Positions 1-6,141 of a DNA stretch of 10,073 nucleotides are shown here, piece by piece (within the stretch, counting starts at the first letter, position 1; every line of letters begins with the position of its first letter). The notes under the pieces were generated by a model. The model was not told the origin of the DNA, ran no database searches, and saw only the letters and a program-made list of their open reading frames with translations. This stretch comes from Gammaproteobacteria bacterium (lineage in GTDB: Bacteria; Pseudomonadota; Gammaproteobacteria; Ga0077536), in the NCBI GenBank assembly GCA_030639105.1, contig DAOWDI010000283.1, positions 1-10,073 of the forward strand, given 5' to 3'. The position numbers were made by a program, and so were the translations under genes.

Positions 1-140
1 AAATTTGATCCTGTATCTGTATTGGTTTTTATTGCCATAAGCAAACATCTTATCCGTCCAGCATGCCGCGAGGAGCACAATGCAAAGATCTCAGCGCTTT
101 ACCCACCCCGGAAACTACCCACGAAACTTACTTACGAGGT
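1..140. other. Left flank without a recognisable gene
   Basis: This stretch lies beyond the terminator of the porin unit. I see no convincing coding region on either strand. The only candidate is a 20-codon plus-strand frame (ATG at 80, stop ending at 142) behind an AGGAG at 71-75, and it runs into the terminator T-tract of the opposite strand, so I do not call it. The gene to the left is outside the window. Confidence 0.5.
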
Positions 141-167
141 AAAAAAAAGGGGCGCTTGATGCGCCCC
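141..167 (-). terminator. Strong Rho-independent terminator of the porin unit
   Basis: Read on the minus strand there is a perfect 7-bp GC stem (GGGGCGC, loop ATCAA, GCGCCCC; plus coordinates 149-167), followed directly by eight T residues (plus A run 141-148). This is a textbook intrinsic terminator. It lies about 105 bp after the porin stop codon and has the orientation expected to end that transcript. On the plus strand the same hairpin is not followed by a T run, so it should be unidirectional. Confidence 0.92.
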
Positions 168-271
168 GGGATGACAATGTGTCGGTGATGGAACTGGTGT
201 TCGGGCAGGCCGTCCTAGCCCGTCACCTCTTTTGCGATCTCATGCATCCAGCGGCCGACTCCGCGGAGATA

Positions 272-1063
272 TTACCCGCCCCAACTGCTACCGACGGTGA
301 AGACGAAACCTTCGCACAGGTCATCGTCGCCGCCGGCGAGAACGTCGTCGCAATCGTCACCGGCCTCGAACCAGGAGACGGCGAAATCCAGGATCCCGAT
401 GGACTTGGACAGTTCGATCGAGTAGTAGAAGTAGTCATAGCCGCCGGGAAAGGTTTTGTCGCCGTCAACTTCGAGGTAGTTCATATTGGTGGTGAGAGCG
501 AAGCCTTGCGGCAGGGCAAGCCCGATGAAGCTCTCGATGTGGATGCCATCGTCGTCTTCGCCGAAGTAATCCGGCGACCAGTCGAAGCCGATGCCGATGG
601 ACGGTTCAACCGTGAAGCCCTTGAACGTGAGGCCCTCGAACGTATAGTCGAGGTTGCCGTAGGCCTCGACGTAATCGTATTCGCCGGCGCCGAAATTTTC
701 GTCGTGGTCGGGATAATAGTAGTAGAGGCCGCCGATATCCCAGTTGATGCCGTTGGCAAACGAACCGGTAAATCCGCCGTAGAGGTTCGTTTCAACCGAA
801 GCCGGACTGTTGGTTTCCAGCCCGGGAAATTCGATCGAAGATGCCCAGAAACCGACGTAAGCGCCGAACGGCGTATATTTGTAGTCGAAGCCGCCCTGGA
901 TCGCGAAGTCCTCGTCGGACTGGGTAAAGCCGCGGAACTGGTACTCCGTGGCGGCGAGGACGTTTGCACTAAATGAGTGCGGAGACGCCTCGTCCGCGGC
1001 GACCGCGCTTAGCGGTTGGGCCAATACGATGGCGATGACAATTGTGAAAATAAATCGTTTCAT
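272..1063 (-). CDS. TorF-family putative outer-membrane porin
   Basis: The 263-residue product starts with a clear Sec signal peptide (basic MKR, hydrophobic core to about residue 18, likely cleavage after AVA near residue 23). The mature part is rich in Tyr, Phe, Gly and Asp with alternating beta-strand-like segments. Phrases such as TEYQFRGFTQSD and GIGFDWSPDYFG resemble the TorF/Gcw_chp family of small porin-like proteins, whose substrate is generally unknown. An acidic loop near residues 236-251 is bracketed by Cys238 and Cys250, which could form a disulfide. The C-terminus ends Trp-Gly-Gly rather than the terminal aromatic residue common in outer-membrane barrels. The ATG is preceded by a strong AGGAGG nine bases upstream. 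It has its own leader and terminator, so it is probably transcribed separately from the nir genes. A role in nitrite or nitrate passage is only a guess from position. Confidence 0.85.
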   Translation of the reverse strand: MKRFIFTIVIAIVLAQPLSAVAADEASPHSFSANVLAATEYQFRGFTQSDEDFAIQGGFDYKYTPFGAYVGFWASSIEFPGLETNSPASVETNLYGGFTGSFANGINWDIGGLYYYYPDHDENFGAGEYDYVEAYGNLDYTFEGLTFKGFTVEPSIGIGFDWSPDYFGEDDDGIHIESFIGLALPQGFALTTNMNYLEVDGDKTFPGGYDYFYYSIELSKSIGILDFAVSWFEAGDDCDDVLAGGDDDLCEGFVFTVGSSWGG

Positions 1064-1070
1064 GGATGAA

Positions 1071-1081
1071 GTCCTCCTCCT
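1071..1081 (-). promoter_or_regulatory. Strong ribosome binding site of the porin gene
   Basis: On the minus strand the sequence reads AGGAGGAGGAC, with the AGGAGG core about 9 bases before the ATG at 1063. It is the best Shine-Dalgarno sequence in the window; most nir genes rely on overlap with the preceding gene instead. This fits an abundant envelope protein and fixes the start codon. Confidence 0.85.
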
Positions 1082-1103
1082 ACCAAAAGCACCTTATCAA
1101 AAA

Positions 1104-1165
1104 GTTGTCGGATGTGGCGTTATCGGATCCTTCTGTGTCGCCACATTCTTTATGTGTCTTCGACA
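1104..1165 (-). promoter_or_regulatory. Porin leader with two mutually exclusive hairpins
   Basis: In the minus-strand RNA, hairpin B pairs UGUCG with CGACA (plus 1161-1165 and 1136-1140) and, inside it, CACAU with AUGUG (1152-1156 and 1142-1146) around a 5-nt loop. Hairpin A pairs AUGUGGCG with CGCCACAU (plus 1139-1146 and 1112-1119), eight perfect base pairs around a 19-nt loop. Both use bases 1139-1146, so they cannot form together. A second CGACA at 1106-1110 could also replace the closing arm of B. Five T residues (plus A run 1099-1103) follow hairpin A after 8 bases. The pairing is visible in the sequence; a regulatory role is inferred. Confidence 0.35.
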
Positions 1166-1203
1166 TCCTGCACGTGTTGTGCCAGTCTTATTGAGACTCA
1201 CTA

Positions 1204-1260
1204 GGTGATTATATATCAGTTGATTATATTTTATGTATAAGAAAGTACATTAATATCAAT
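1204..1260 (-). promoter_or_regulatory. AT-rich putative promoter region of the porin unit
   Basis: A roughly 55-bp island of very AT-rich DNA stands out from its GC-rich surroundings. On the minus strand it holds two perfect TATAAT hexamers (plus 1208-1213 and 1223-1228), each within the 9-bp direct repeat ATATAATCA (plus 1206-1214 and 1221-1229), plus a TTGATA at 1254-1259. No -35 hexamer lies at ideal spacing from either TATAAT, so an activator may be needed. TGATATATAATCA (1206-1218) has FNR/Dnr-like half sites but a 5-base spacer instead of 4. The location 140-200 bp upstream of the porin ATG leaves room for the hairpin leader. Confidence 0.5.
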
Positions 1261-1461
1261 CCAGATTGTCACTAATGGAAACGCGCTGTTCTGATGCGAA
1301 TATGGCGAGGTCGCACGCTTTCGGTGCGGATCCGCGCTTAGCGGCGATAGATTCACCTTCGGAGATCGCAAGCCGCCTGCGATCCGCGCGACGACAGTGC
1401 CGATCCCTTAAGGCTGAGGAAAAGACCTTCTACGTATCCCCTTCCTGCCGCGGGTCCGCGG
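1261..1461. other. Non-coding stretch between the porin promoter and nirN
   Basis: I find no convincing gene here. A plus-strand open frame (1266-1565) runs into the 3' end of nirN on the opposite strand, has no ribosome binding site and resembles nothing I know. The stretch does contain a perfect hairpin, GATCGCA-7 nt-TGCGATC (1364-1384), a 10-bp palindrome GCGGATCCGC (1327-1336), and a palindromic pair CCGCGG-GT-CCGCGG (1448-1461). Confidence 0.5.
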
Positions 1462-1480
1462 AAAACCGGGCGCCTCCCGG
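1462..1480 (-). terminator. Possible intrinsic terminator after nirN
   Basis: Directly after the nirN stop codon the minus strand reads CCGGG-AGGCG-CCCGG followed by TTTT (stem at plus 1466-1480, T run 1462-1465). The stem is 5 bp, all GC, and the T run is short, so it is a weaker terminator than the one at 141-167. A second GC palindrome (1448-1461) follows immediately and may help. The position is right for the end of the nir operon. Confidence 0.45.
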
Positions 1481-1482
1481 GG

Positions 1483-2979
1483 TTAATGACTGGTCCCGCG
1501 CGATCCCGAGATCTTGTTATAGACATTGTATTTACCCGAGGGCTTTTTCATCGGGATCCGCTTGATCTCCTCGAGGGTGTTGCCGTCGTAAACGATTAGG
1601 GCGCCGTCCATCTCCCACAGGCTTAACAGCGCATAGGCGCCGTCGCGGGTGAATTCAATGTGCGCCGCCGTCTGACCGGGAGATGGGCGTAAGGTGGCCT
1701 TGATCTCGAGGGTTGCCTTGTCGATCACATGTACCGCATCGCGGTTTGGCCCGAAGAATACATCGACCCAGGCATAGGGCGAATTTTCATGGCTGCGCAT
1801 GAAAAACCCGGGGCCGAGGGTTTCGATGCGTTTGATCGTCTGCCAGGTCTGCGTGTCGACGATACTGACCGCGCTTTCCTTCAAGTGTGGCGTCGCCATG
1901 ACCGTCCTGCCGCGGTATTCCCAGGTGATCCCGGAGGCGAGATGCGGTAGGCCGGGCAAGTCCACCTCGGCGATCTTTTTACCGGCCTGCAGGTTCACGA
2001 CCTGAGCATGTTGGGCGCCGCGCGACGCACCGAGGAGGTGCTCGTAGCTGGGATCGAAGAAAAAGTCGTCGAGATAATCGTCGAGTTTGATGCGCCGTAC
2101 GGGAAAGCGTTCGCCGATGTGCGAAGGTGGACCGTCGGTGTACGGTATCTCCCAGACCTCTTTCAGATCCTTTAGCGCGGCAATGAAGCTTTCCCGTGCC
2201 GGCGCCGCGTACACCGCGCTCACCCGCGAACTCTCGCCATGATCATTTTTGACTTGGATGATCTTCAGGAGCGCTAATGTCGCTGCGTCGAATACCACGA
2301 GGGTATGCGGAAGGTAGTTCGCGACCATGACATAGCGGCCATCGCCCGACACCGCAAGATTCCGCGTATTGATCCCCGCGCGGATTTCGGCAACGAGTTC
2401 AAGCCGATACAGATCGAACTTCGAGATCCAACCGTCGCGGGAAGCAAAATAGACGAAGCGCCCGTCAGGTGAGAACTTGGGGCCGCCATGCAGCGCGTGA
2501 CGCGACTTGAAGCGGTGGATCGGCACCAGCCGGTCGCCGTCGAGTATCGATACGTGGTGATCGCCGGACTCGACCACGACGAACAAGTTTAGCGGATCGT
2601 CTACCGCCGGCACCGCATCCGGTGTCGAGCGCGTCGCTTGCGATTGAATGTGACTCGCGGCGATCGCTTCGCCATCCCAGCGCGGTATCGTGGCGGGCGG
2701 CGTATAGATGAATTCGACCAGGGCGCCGATCTGTTCGTCGTTGAGTTTGTCGCCGAAGGGCGGCATCTGCGTCGCTGGCAGACCGTTGCGGATCGCCTGC
2801 GCCGCAGCTGCCGGCTGTAATCGGGTAAGGTTGCCGGGCAATAGTGCCGGACCGCTCAAACCGAGGCGATTAGGCCCGTGACAGCGCGCGCATTGTTCGG
2901 TGTAGGCCGGTGGAACGACGTCCTCGGCAACGGCCGCGACGACGAACAAGCAGCCGATGATAATTGCGGATCGATACAC
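1483..2979 (-). CDS. nirN: Dihydro-heme d1 dehydrogenase NirN (c-type heme plus d1 propeller)
   Basis: The product has 498 residues. A signal peptide (residues 1 to about 18) precedes a cytochrome c domain with CARCH at residues 30-34 and a likely axial Met72 in QMPPFG. From about residue 130 to the end is an eight-bladed d1-type propeller with repeated SPDGRFVYFASRDG-like units, ending in PSGKYNVYN, which parallels the NirS C-terminus. In Pseudomonas aeruginosa, NirN oxidises dihydro-heme d1 to heme d1 in the periplasm, the last step, and interacts with NirS. The start is a GTG at 2979, the only start that includes the signal peptide, with an AGG about 9 bases upstream. It begins 18 bp after the nirJ stop and is the last gene of the cluster. 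The tail of about ten residues after NVYN is longer than in NirS. Confidence 0.93.
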   Translation of the reverse strand: MYRSAIIIGCLFVVAAVAEDVVPPAYTEQCARCHGPNRLGLSGPALLPGNLTRLQPAAAAQAIRNGLPATQMPPFGDKLNDEQIGALVEFIYTPPATIPRWDGEAIAASHIQSQATRSTPDAVPAVDDPLNLFVVVESGDHHVSILDGDRLVPIHRFKSRHALHGGPKFSPDGRFVYFASRDGWISKFDLYRLELVAEIRAGINTRNLAVSGDGRYVMVANYLPHTLVVFDAATLALLKIIQVKNDHGESSRVSAVYAAPARESFIAALKDLKEVWEIPYTDGPPSHIGERFPVRRIKLDDYLDDFFFDPSYEHLLGASRGAQHAQVVNLQAGKKIAEVDLPGLPHLASGITWEYRGRTVMATPHLKESAVSIVDTQTWQTIKRIETLGPGFFMRSHENSPYAWVDVFFGPNRDAVHVIDKATLEIKATLRPSPGQTAAHIEFTRDGAYALLSLWEMDGALIVYDGNTLEEIKRIPMKKPSGKYNVYNKISGSRGTSH

Positions 2980-2997
2980 CCCGTTTTGCCTAATTAC

Positions 2998-4173
2998 TCA
3001 GCCCGTGACCGTGGCCGGCGCCCGCTCGTCGGCGCCGATCGCGATCTCTTCGTCATAGAGGTAACAACCCGGATCTTCAGCCCAGGCGTCGCCGGTCATC
3101 TGGTGCGCCCGCACCCGCGTATTGCCGCCACAGATATCGAGATAAGCGCACTCGGCGCAGCGGCCTTTGAGCGGTCGCGGCCGGGAATTGAGCCCGGCCA
3201 TCAATGGGTCGCCGTGGTCGGACCAGATGGCGGAAAACGGACGTTCGCGCACGTTGCCGAGCGTGTAATGCCACCAGAACGTATCCGGGTGTACGTTGCC
3301 GAGGTTGTCAATGTTGGCTATATCGATGCCAGATGCATTGCCGCCCCATTGCGCAAGCTTGGCGCGCATATGCCCGAGGCGCTCGGGAAAGCGCCGTGCT
3401 ATCCAATGCAGTAGATAGACACCGTCCGCGTCGTTATTGCCGGTGACGAACTCGCGCTTGTGGCCGTTAGTCGTGTCTGTCCAGCAGACCTCGAACAGAT
3501 GGTCCATGACCTCGCGCGTCGTTTGCAGCGCGGCATCGGTTTTACGATTGCGATTGCCGCGTCCACCGTAGTTGAGATGCGAGAGGTAGAATTTGTCGAT
3601 CTCCTCATCGTCCAGCAGCTGCATCATCCGCTCCAGCTCATGCGCATTGTCCTGGGTTACGGTAAAGCGCAGTCCGACCTTGATGCCGTTGCTTTTGCAC
3701 AGCCGCACGCCGTTCAATGCGCGATCGAACGCGCCGGCTTTGCGGCGGAAGGTGTCGTGCGTATCCTTGATGCCATCGATACTGATCCCGACATAGTCGT
3801 AATTGGCCGCCGCGATCCGATCGATATTGGTTTGGTCGATCAAGGTGCCGTTCGAGGACAGGGCGACATAGAACCCGAGTTCCTTCGCGTGAGCCGTGAT
3901 CTCGAATATGCCGGGACGCAACAGCGGCTCGCCGCCCGAGAGGATCAGGGCTGGTACACCGAAGGCCTTCAGGTCGTCCATGACGTCAAGGATATCGGCG
4001 GTATCGAGTTCGCCCGGAAAGTTCCGGTCGGCGGAGGTCGTATAGCAGTGTTTGCAGGCGAGATTGCAGCGGCGCACCAGGTTCCAGATCACCACCGGGG
4101 CGGGTGGCCGGCGCTTGCGGCCGAGCGGCGTCGGGTGGGCTAGTTCCTGCATGAATTGTGAGACTCTGAACAT
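2998..4173 (-). CDS. nirJ: Heme d1 biosynthesis radical SAM enzyme NirJ
   Basis: The protein has 391 residues, the usual size for NirJ. The radical SAM cluster motif CNLACKHC (CX3CX2C) provides Cys36, Cys40 and Cys43. The SAM-binding GGEP-type motif follows in LSGGEPLLRPG, and SIDG-like and SSNG motifs of the barrel are present. The C-terminal part has Cys339, Cys342, Cys348 and Cys370, matching the second iron-sulfur cluster region known in NirJ. NirJ removes two propionate side chains from didecarboxysiroheme in the cytoplasm, leaving the positions that become the oxo groups of heme d1. The ATG at 4173 has an AGGA about 9 bases upstream, overlapping the nirH stop codon; the gap to nirH is 11 bp. 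Confidence 0.95.
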   Translation of the reverse strand: MFRVSQFMQELAHPTPLGRKRRPPAPVVIWNLVRRCNLACKHCYTTSADRNFPGELDTADILDVMDDLKAFGVPALILSGGEPLLRPGIFEITAHAKELGFYVALSSNGTLIDQTNIDRIAAANYDYVGISIDGIKDTHDTFRRKAGAFDRALNGVRLCKSNGIKVGLRFTVTQDNAHELERMMQLLDDEEIDKFYLSHLNYGGRGNRNRKTDAALQTTREVMDHLFEVCWTDTTNGHKREFVTGNNDADGVYLLHWIARRFPERLGHMRAKLAQWGGNASGIDIANIDNLGNVHPDTFWWHYTLGNVRERPFSAIWSDHGDPLMAGLNSRPRPLKGRCAECAYLDICGGNTRVRAHQMTGDAWAEDPGCYLYDEEIAIGADERAPATVTG

Positions 4174-4184
4174 CCAGTGGTTTC

Positions 4185-4685
4185 CTATGCGGTGATCCGC
4201 AAACCCGTCTTTTTGAGTATCGCCGTACTGTAGAGCACATCGTGCGCGCCCGCGCTGTGCTTCAGGATATCGGCGATCTGGGCTACCTTTTCCTCAACCT
4301 CACCGCGATTGGCCCCGTGCACCATGGCGAATAGATTATAAGGCCAGGCCGGGGGCCGCCGCGGGCGATGATAGCAGTGAGTGACGAAGTCGAGCGCACC
4401 CACCGTCGTACCGGCGGTCTGTAGTTCGTTGTCATGGATATCCCATACTGACATCCCATTGGCGCGATAACCCAGCGCGTAGTGGTTCGGGATCGCGCCC
4501 AGGCGCCGAATGGTACCGTCTGCAACCATGGCCTCCAACCGCGACATGATCTCAGCGGCGGACGTGCCGAGCCGTTCGGCCAGTGCGTGGTATGGGCGTG
4601 GGCACAGTGGCAAACCTTCCTGAGTGGCGACGACAATCCGGCGATCGAGTTCGTCGAAATTAGTGGCGCGCAGCTTTTCAGGCAT
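4185..4685 (-). CDS. nirH: Siroheme decarboxylase subunit NirH (AsnC/Lrp-like)
   Basis: The 166-residue product has an N-terminal winged-helix-like segment (LDRRIVVATQEGLPL ... GTIRRLGAIPNHY) and a C-terminal AsnC/RAM-like ligand domain. The CYHRPRR motif (from Cys104) and WPYNLFAMVHG are typical of the NirL/NirH side of this family, and the end ILKKTGLR matches NirH of pseudomonads. Despite the regulator-like fold, these proteins are subunits of siroheme decarboxylase, which removes the two acetate carboxyls at C12 and C18. The likely partner is NirG, encoded just upstream. The ATG overlaps the nirG stop by 8 bp (ATGCCTGA), which indicates translational coupling. Confidence 0.92.
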   Translation of the reverse strand: MPEKLRATNFDELDRRIVVATQEGLPLCPRPYHALAERLGTSAAEIMSRLEAMVADGTIRRLGAIPNHYALGYRANGMSVWDIHDNELQTAGTTVGALDFVTHCYHRPRRPPAWPYNLFAMVHGANRGEVEEKVAQIADILKHSAGAHDVLYSTAILKKTGLRITA

Positions 4686-5121
4686 CTAATTTGAGTCCAA
4701 CATAAAATTCGTCGATTTTCGGGAATTCATGGACGGCGTAGCCGGTTGCTTCCTCGATTCGCGCCGCCGCCTCGGCAATATCCGGCGGATATTCGGTCGC
4801 CAGTACGAACCACATGTTAAACGGATGATCGCGTGCGTAATTATGCGCCACTTCCACAAAGGCATTCACCCGCCCAGCGGTGCGGTCGAAGTCATCGGCG
4901 GGAACTTCCATCGCACACAGGCACACGGCGCCGCCCAGCTTCTCTGCGTTAAACAATGGCCCGAAGCGGCTTAAAGTCTGTGCCTCGATCAGCCGTTCGA
5001 TCCGTTGGATCAGCTCCTGCTCCGTGATGCCGATTACCGCCGCCGCCGCCGCATAGGGCCGTTCGCGGATCGGGAAGCCGCCCTGCAGCGTGTTGATGAT
5101 AGCACGGTCGATGTTATCCAC
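4678..5121 (-). CDS. nirG: Siroheme decarboxylase subunit NirG (AsnC/Lrp-like)
   Basis: I place the start at a GTG at 5121, giving 147 residues, the length I recall for NirG. A longer open frame back to 5256 adds 45 residues that only shadow nirL and look unlike any AsnC protein. The sequence has the winged-helix part (IDRAIINTLQGGFPI ... TLSRFGPLFNAE) and the VAHNY motif (His93-Asn94-Tyr95) with FNMWFVLAT, characteristic of the NirD/NirG side. With NirH it should form one of the two decarboxylase pairs acting on siroheme. It overlaps nirL by 8 bp and nirH by 8 bp. No clear Shine-Dalgarno precedes the GTG, so its translation probably depends on ribosomes finishing nirL. Confidence 0.9.
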   Translation of the reverse strand: MDNIDRAIINTLQGGFPIRERPYAAAAAVIGITEQELIQRIERLIEAQTLSRFGPLFNAEKLGGAVCLCAMEVPADDFDRTAGRVNAFVEVAHNYARDHPFNMWFVLATEYPPDIAEAAARIEEATGYAVHEFPKIDEFYVGLKLDA

Positions 5122-5629
5122 TGGCGGCTGCCGTCGCTTCGTCGATCCGCTCCGGCGCTGACACATAGTGCGCGCCACGCTGCTTGAATGCCCGCGTACT
5201 GAACAGAATGGCATAGCTTGCATCCATATCGCAGGAGTGTGCGAGCCGATCGACATCGTCGCGAACGCATGCGCGGTCCTTGCCGTGGACCATGCAAAAA
5301 AGGTTGTATGGCCATTCTGGGCGCCGGCGCGGACGCCGGTAGCACAACGTCACTCCAGGGCTTGATGCAAATCGTTCACCGACCGCATCGACCTCGTCGT
5401 CTGGAATATCCCATACGACCATGGCGTTGGCAGTGAAACCGAGTGGCCGGTGATGCACGACGACGCCAAAGCGATTGATCGTACCGTCTTCAATGAGGTC
5501 CTGGATGCGTTCGATGACTTCTTGTTCAGTTAGCCCCAGCTGCCCCGCGATTATGGAATACGGGCGGGGTGCGATCGGCAGGCCGTCCTGGATGGCGGCG
5601 ATCAGTCGATTTTCGATTACGCACGCCAT
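5114..5629 (-). CDS. nirL: Siroheme decarboxylase subunit NirL (AsnC/Lrp-like)
   Basis: The 171-residue product shares the AsnC/Lrp-like layout: winged-helix segment (IENRLIAAIQDGLPIAPRPY ... GTINRFGVVVHH) and ligand domain with CYRRPRRRPEWPYNLFCMVHG (from Cys96). RAFKQRGAHY near the end is typical of NirL. It belongs to the heme d1 route as the partner of NirD in siroheme decarboxylation and is cytoplasmic. The tail of about 15 residues after AHYVSAPERI is Ala-rich and looks like a variable extension; its coding sequence overlaps the nirG start. The ATG at 5629 overlaps the nirD stop by 13 bp and lacks a strong ribosome binding site. Confidence 0.92.
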   Translation of the reverse strand: MACVIENRLIAAIQDGLPIAPRPYSIIAGQLGLTEQEVIERIQDLIEDGTINRFGVVVHHRPLGFTANAMVVWDIPDDEVDAVGERFASSPGVTLCYRRPRRRPEWPYNLFCMVHGKDRACVRDDVDRLAHSCDMDASYAILFSTRAFKQRGAHYVSAPERIDEATAAASG

Positions 5630-6120
5630 AGCGGGAATCCGAGGTCGATGTGGTAGCTGTGTTCGAGTGGTAGATCGAGCGTGTCGAGGCCCGTGTTCAG
5701 TTCAATGTCTTCGAGCAGGTTATCGATGGCCTGACGATCGGTTGCGGTGATGACAAACCAGAGGTTGAATTCGTGCGTGCGCAGATAGTTGTGATTAACC
5801 TCGTCGAGTCCGTTGATGTAGGCGGCTACGTCCTCAACCCGGTCCGCCGGCACCGTCATGGCAACGAGTGTGCTCGTACCGATCGTATGGGGGCGGAACA
5901 CGGGGCCGATGCGTGTGATCAAACCGCGACGGTTTAATGCTTCCAGGTTCTCGAGTACGGCCTCCTCGCTGACGCCCAGCGTCTCGGCAATGTCCGCATA
6001 AGGGGTCGGCGAGAGTGGGAAGCCACGTTGGTATTCATCGAGCAGGCGGCACTCCAGTTTGCTCAAGGCCGGCGGTGCATCGCTCCGTTCTCGTTTGGCG
6101 GTACAAACTTGCCCGTGCAT
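5617..6120 (-). CDS. nirD: Siroheme decarboxylase subunit NirD (AsnC/Lrp-like)
   Basis: The product has 167 residues. It starts with about 18 polar residues not usual in the family; an internal TTG at the Leu-Ser-Lys codons (residue 19) is a possible alternative start. Then come the winged-helix part (LDEYQRGFPLSPTPY ... LITRIGPVFRPHTIG), the NHNY motif (His110-Asn111-Tyr112) with FNLWFVITA, and the end HIDLGFPLW, which is diagnostic of NirD. With NirL it forms a siroheme decarboxylase pair. In some bacteria NirD and NirL are fused; here they are separate but overlap by 13 bp. The gap to nirF upstream is 21 bp, one of the few real gaps in the run. Confidence 0.92.
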   Translation of the reverse strand: MHGQVCTAKRERSDAPPALSKLECRLLDEYQRGFPLSPTPYADIAETLGVSEEAVLENLEALNRRGLITRIGPVFRPHTIGTSTLVAMTVPADRVEDVAAYINGLDEVNHNYLRTHEFNLWFVITATDRQAIDNLLEDIELNTGLDTLDLPLEHSYHIDLGFPLWRA

Positions 6121-6141
6121 TCGCGCAGTCCCGTGAGCGAC

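Noticed and set aside
80..142. Plus-strand 20-codon frame behind an AGGAG
   Set aside because: It is very short, the spacing is only 4 bases, and it ends inside the opposite-strand terminator; nothing supports a real peptide.
179..976. Long plus-strand frame of 265 codons opposite the porin
   Set aside because: It is the antisense shadow of the porin gene, which has signal peptide, ribosome binding site and terminator; the plus frame has none of these.
1266..1565. Plus-strand open frame of 99 codons in the gap and nirN 3' end
   Set aside because: It overlaps nirN antisense, has no ribosome binding site and has a low-complexity Arg/Ser composition typical of shadow frames in GC-rich DNA.
5122..5256. 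N-terminal extension of nirG
   Set aside because: The 45 extra residues lie entirely within nirL and do not resemble the AsnC-type fold; the GTG at 5121 gives the family length.
4185..6120. AsnC/Lrp-like genes read as transcription regulators
   Set aside because: Their tandem position within a heme d1 cluster and the NirD/L/G/H-specific motifs identify them as siroheme decarboxylase subunits.
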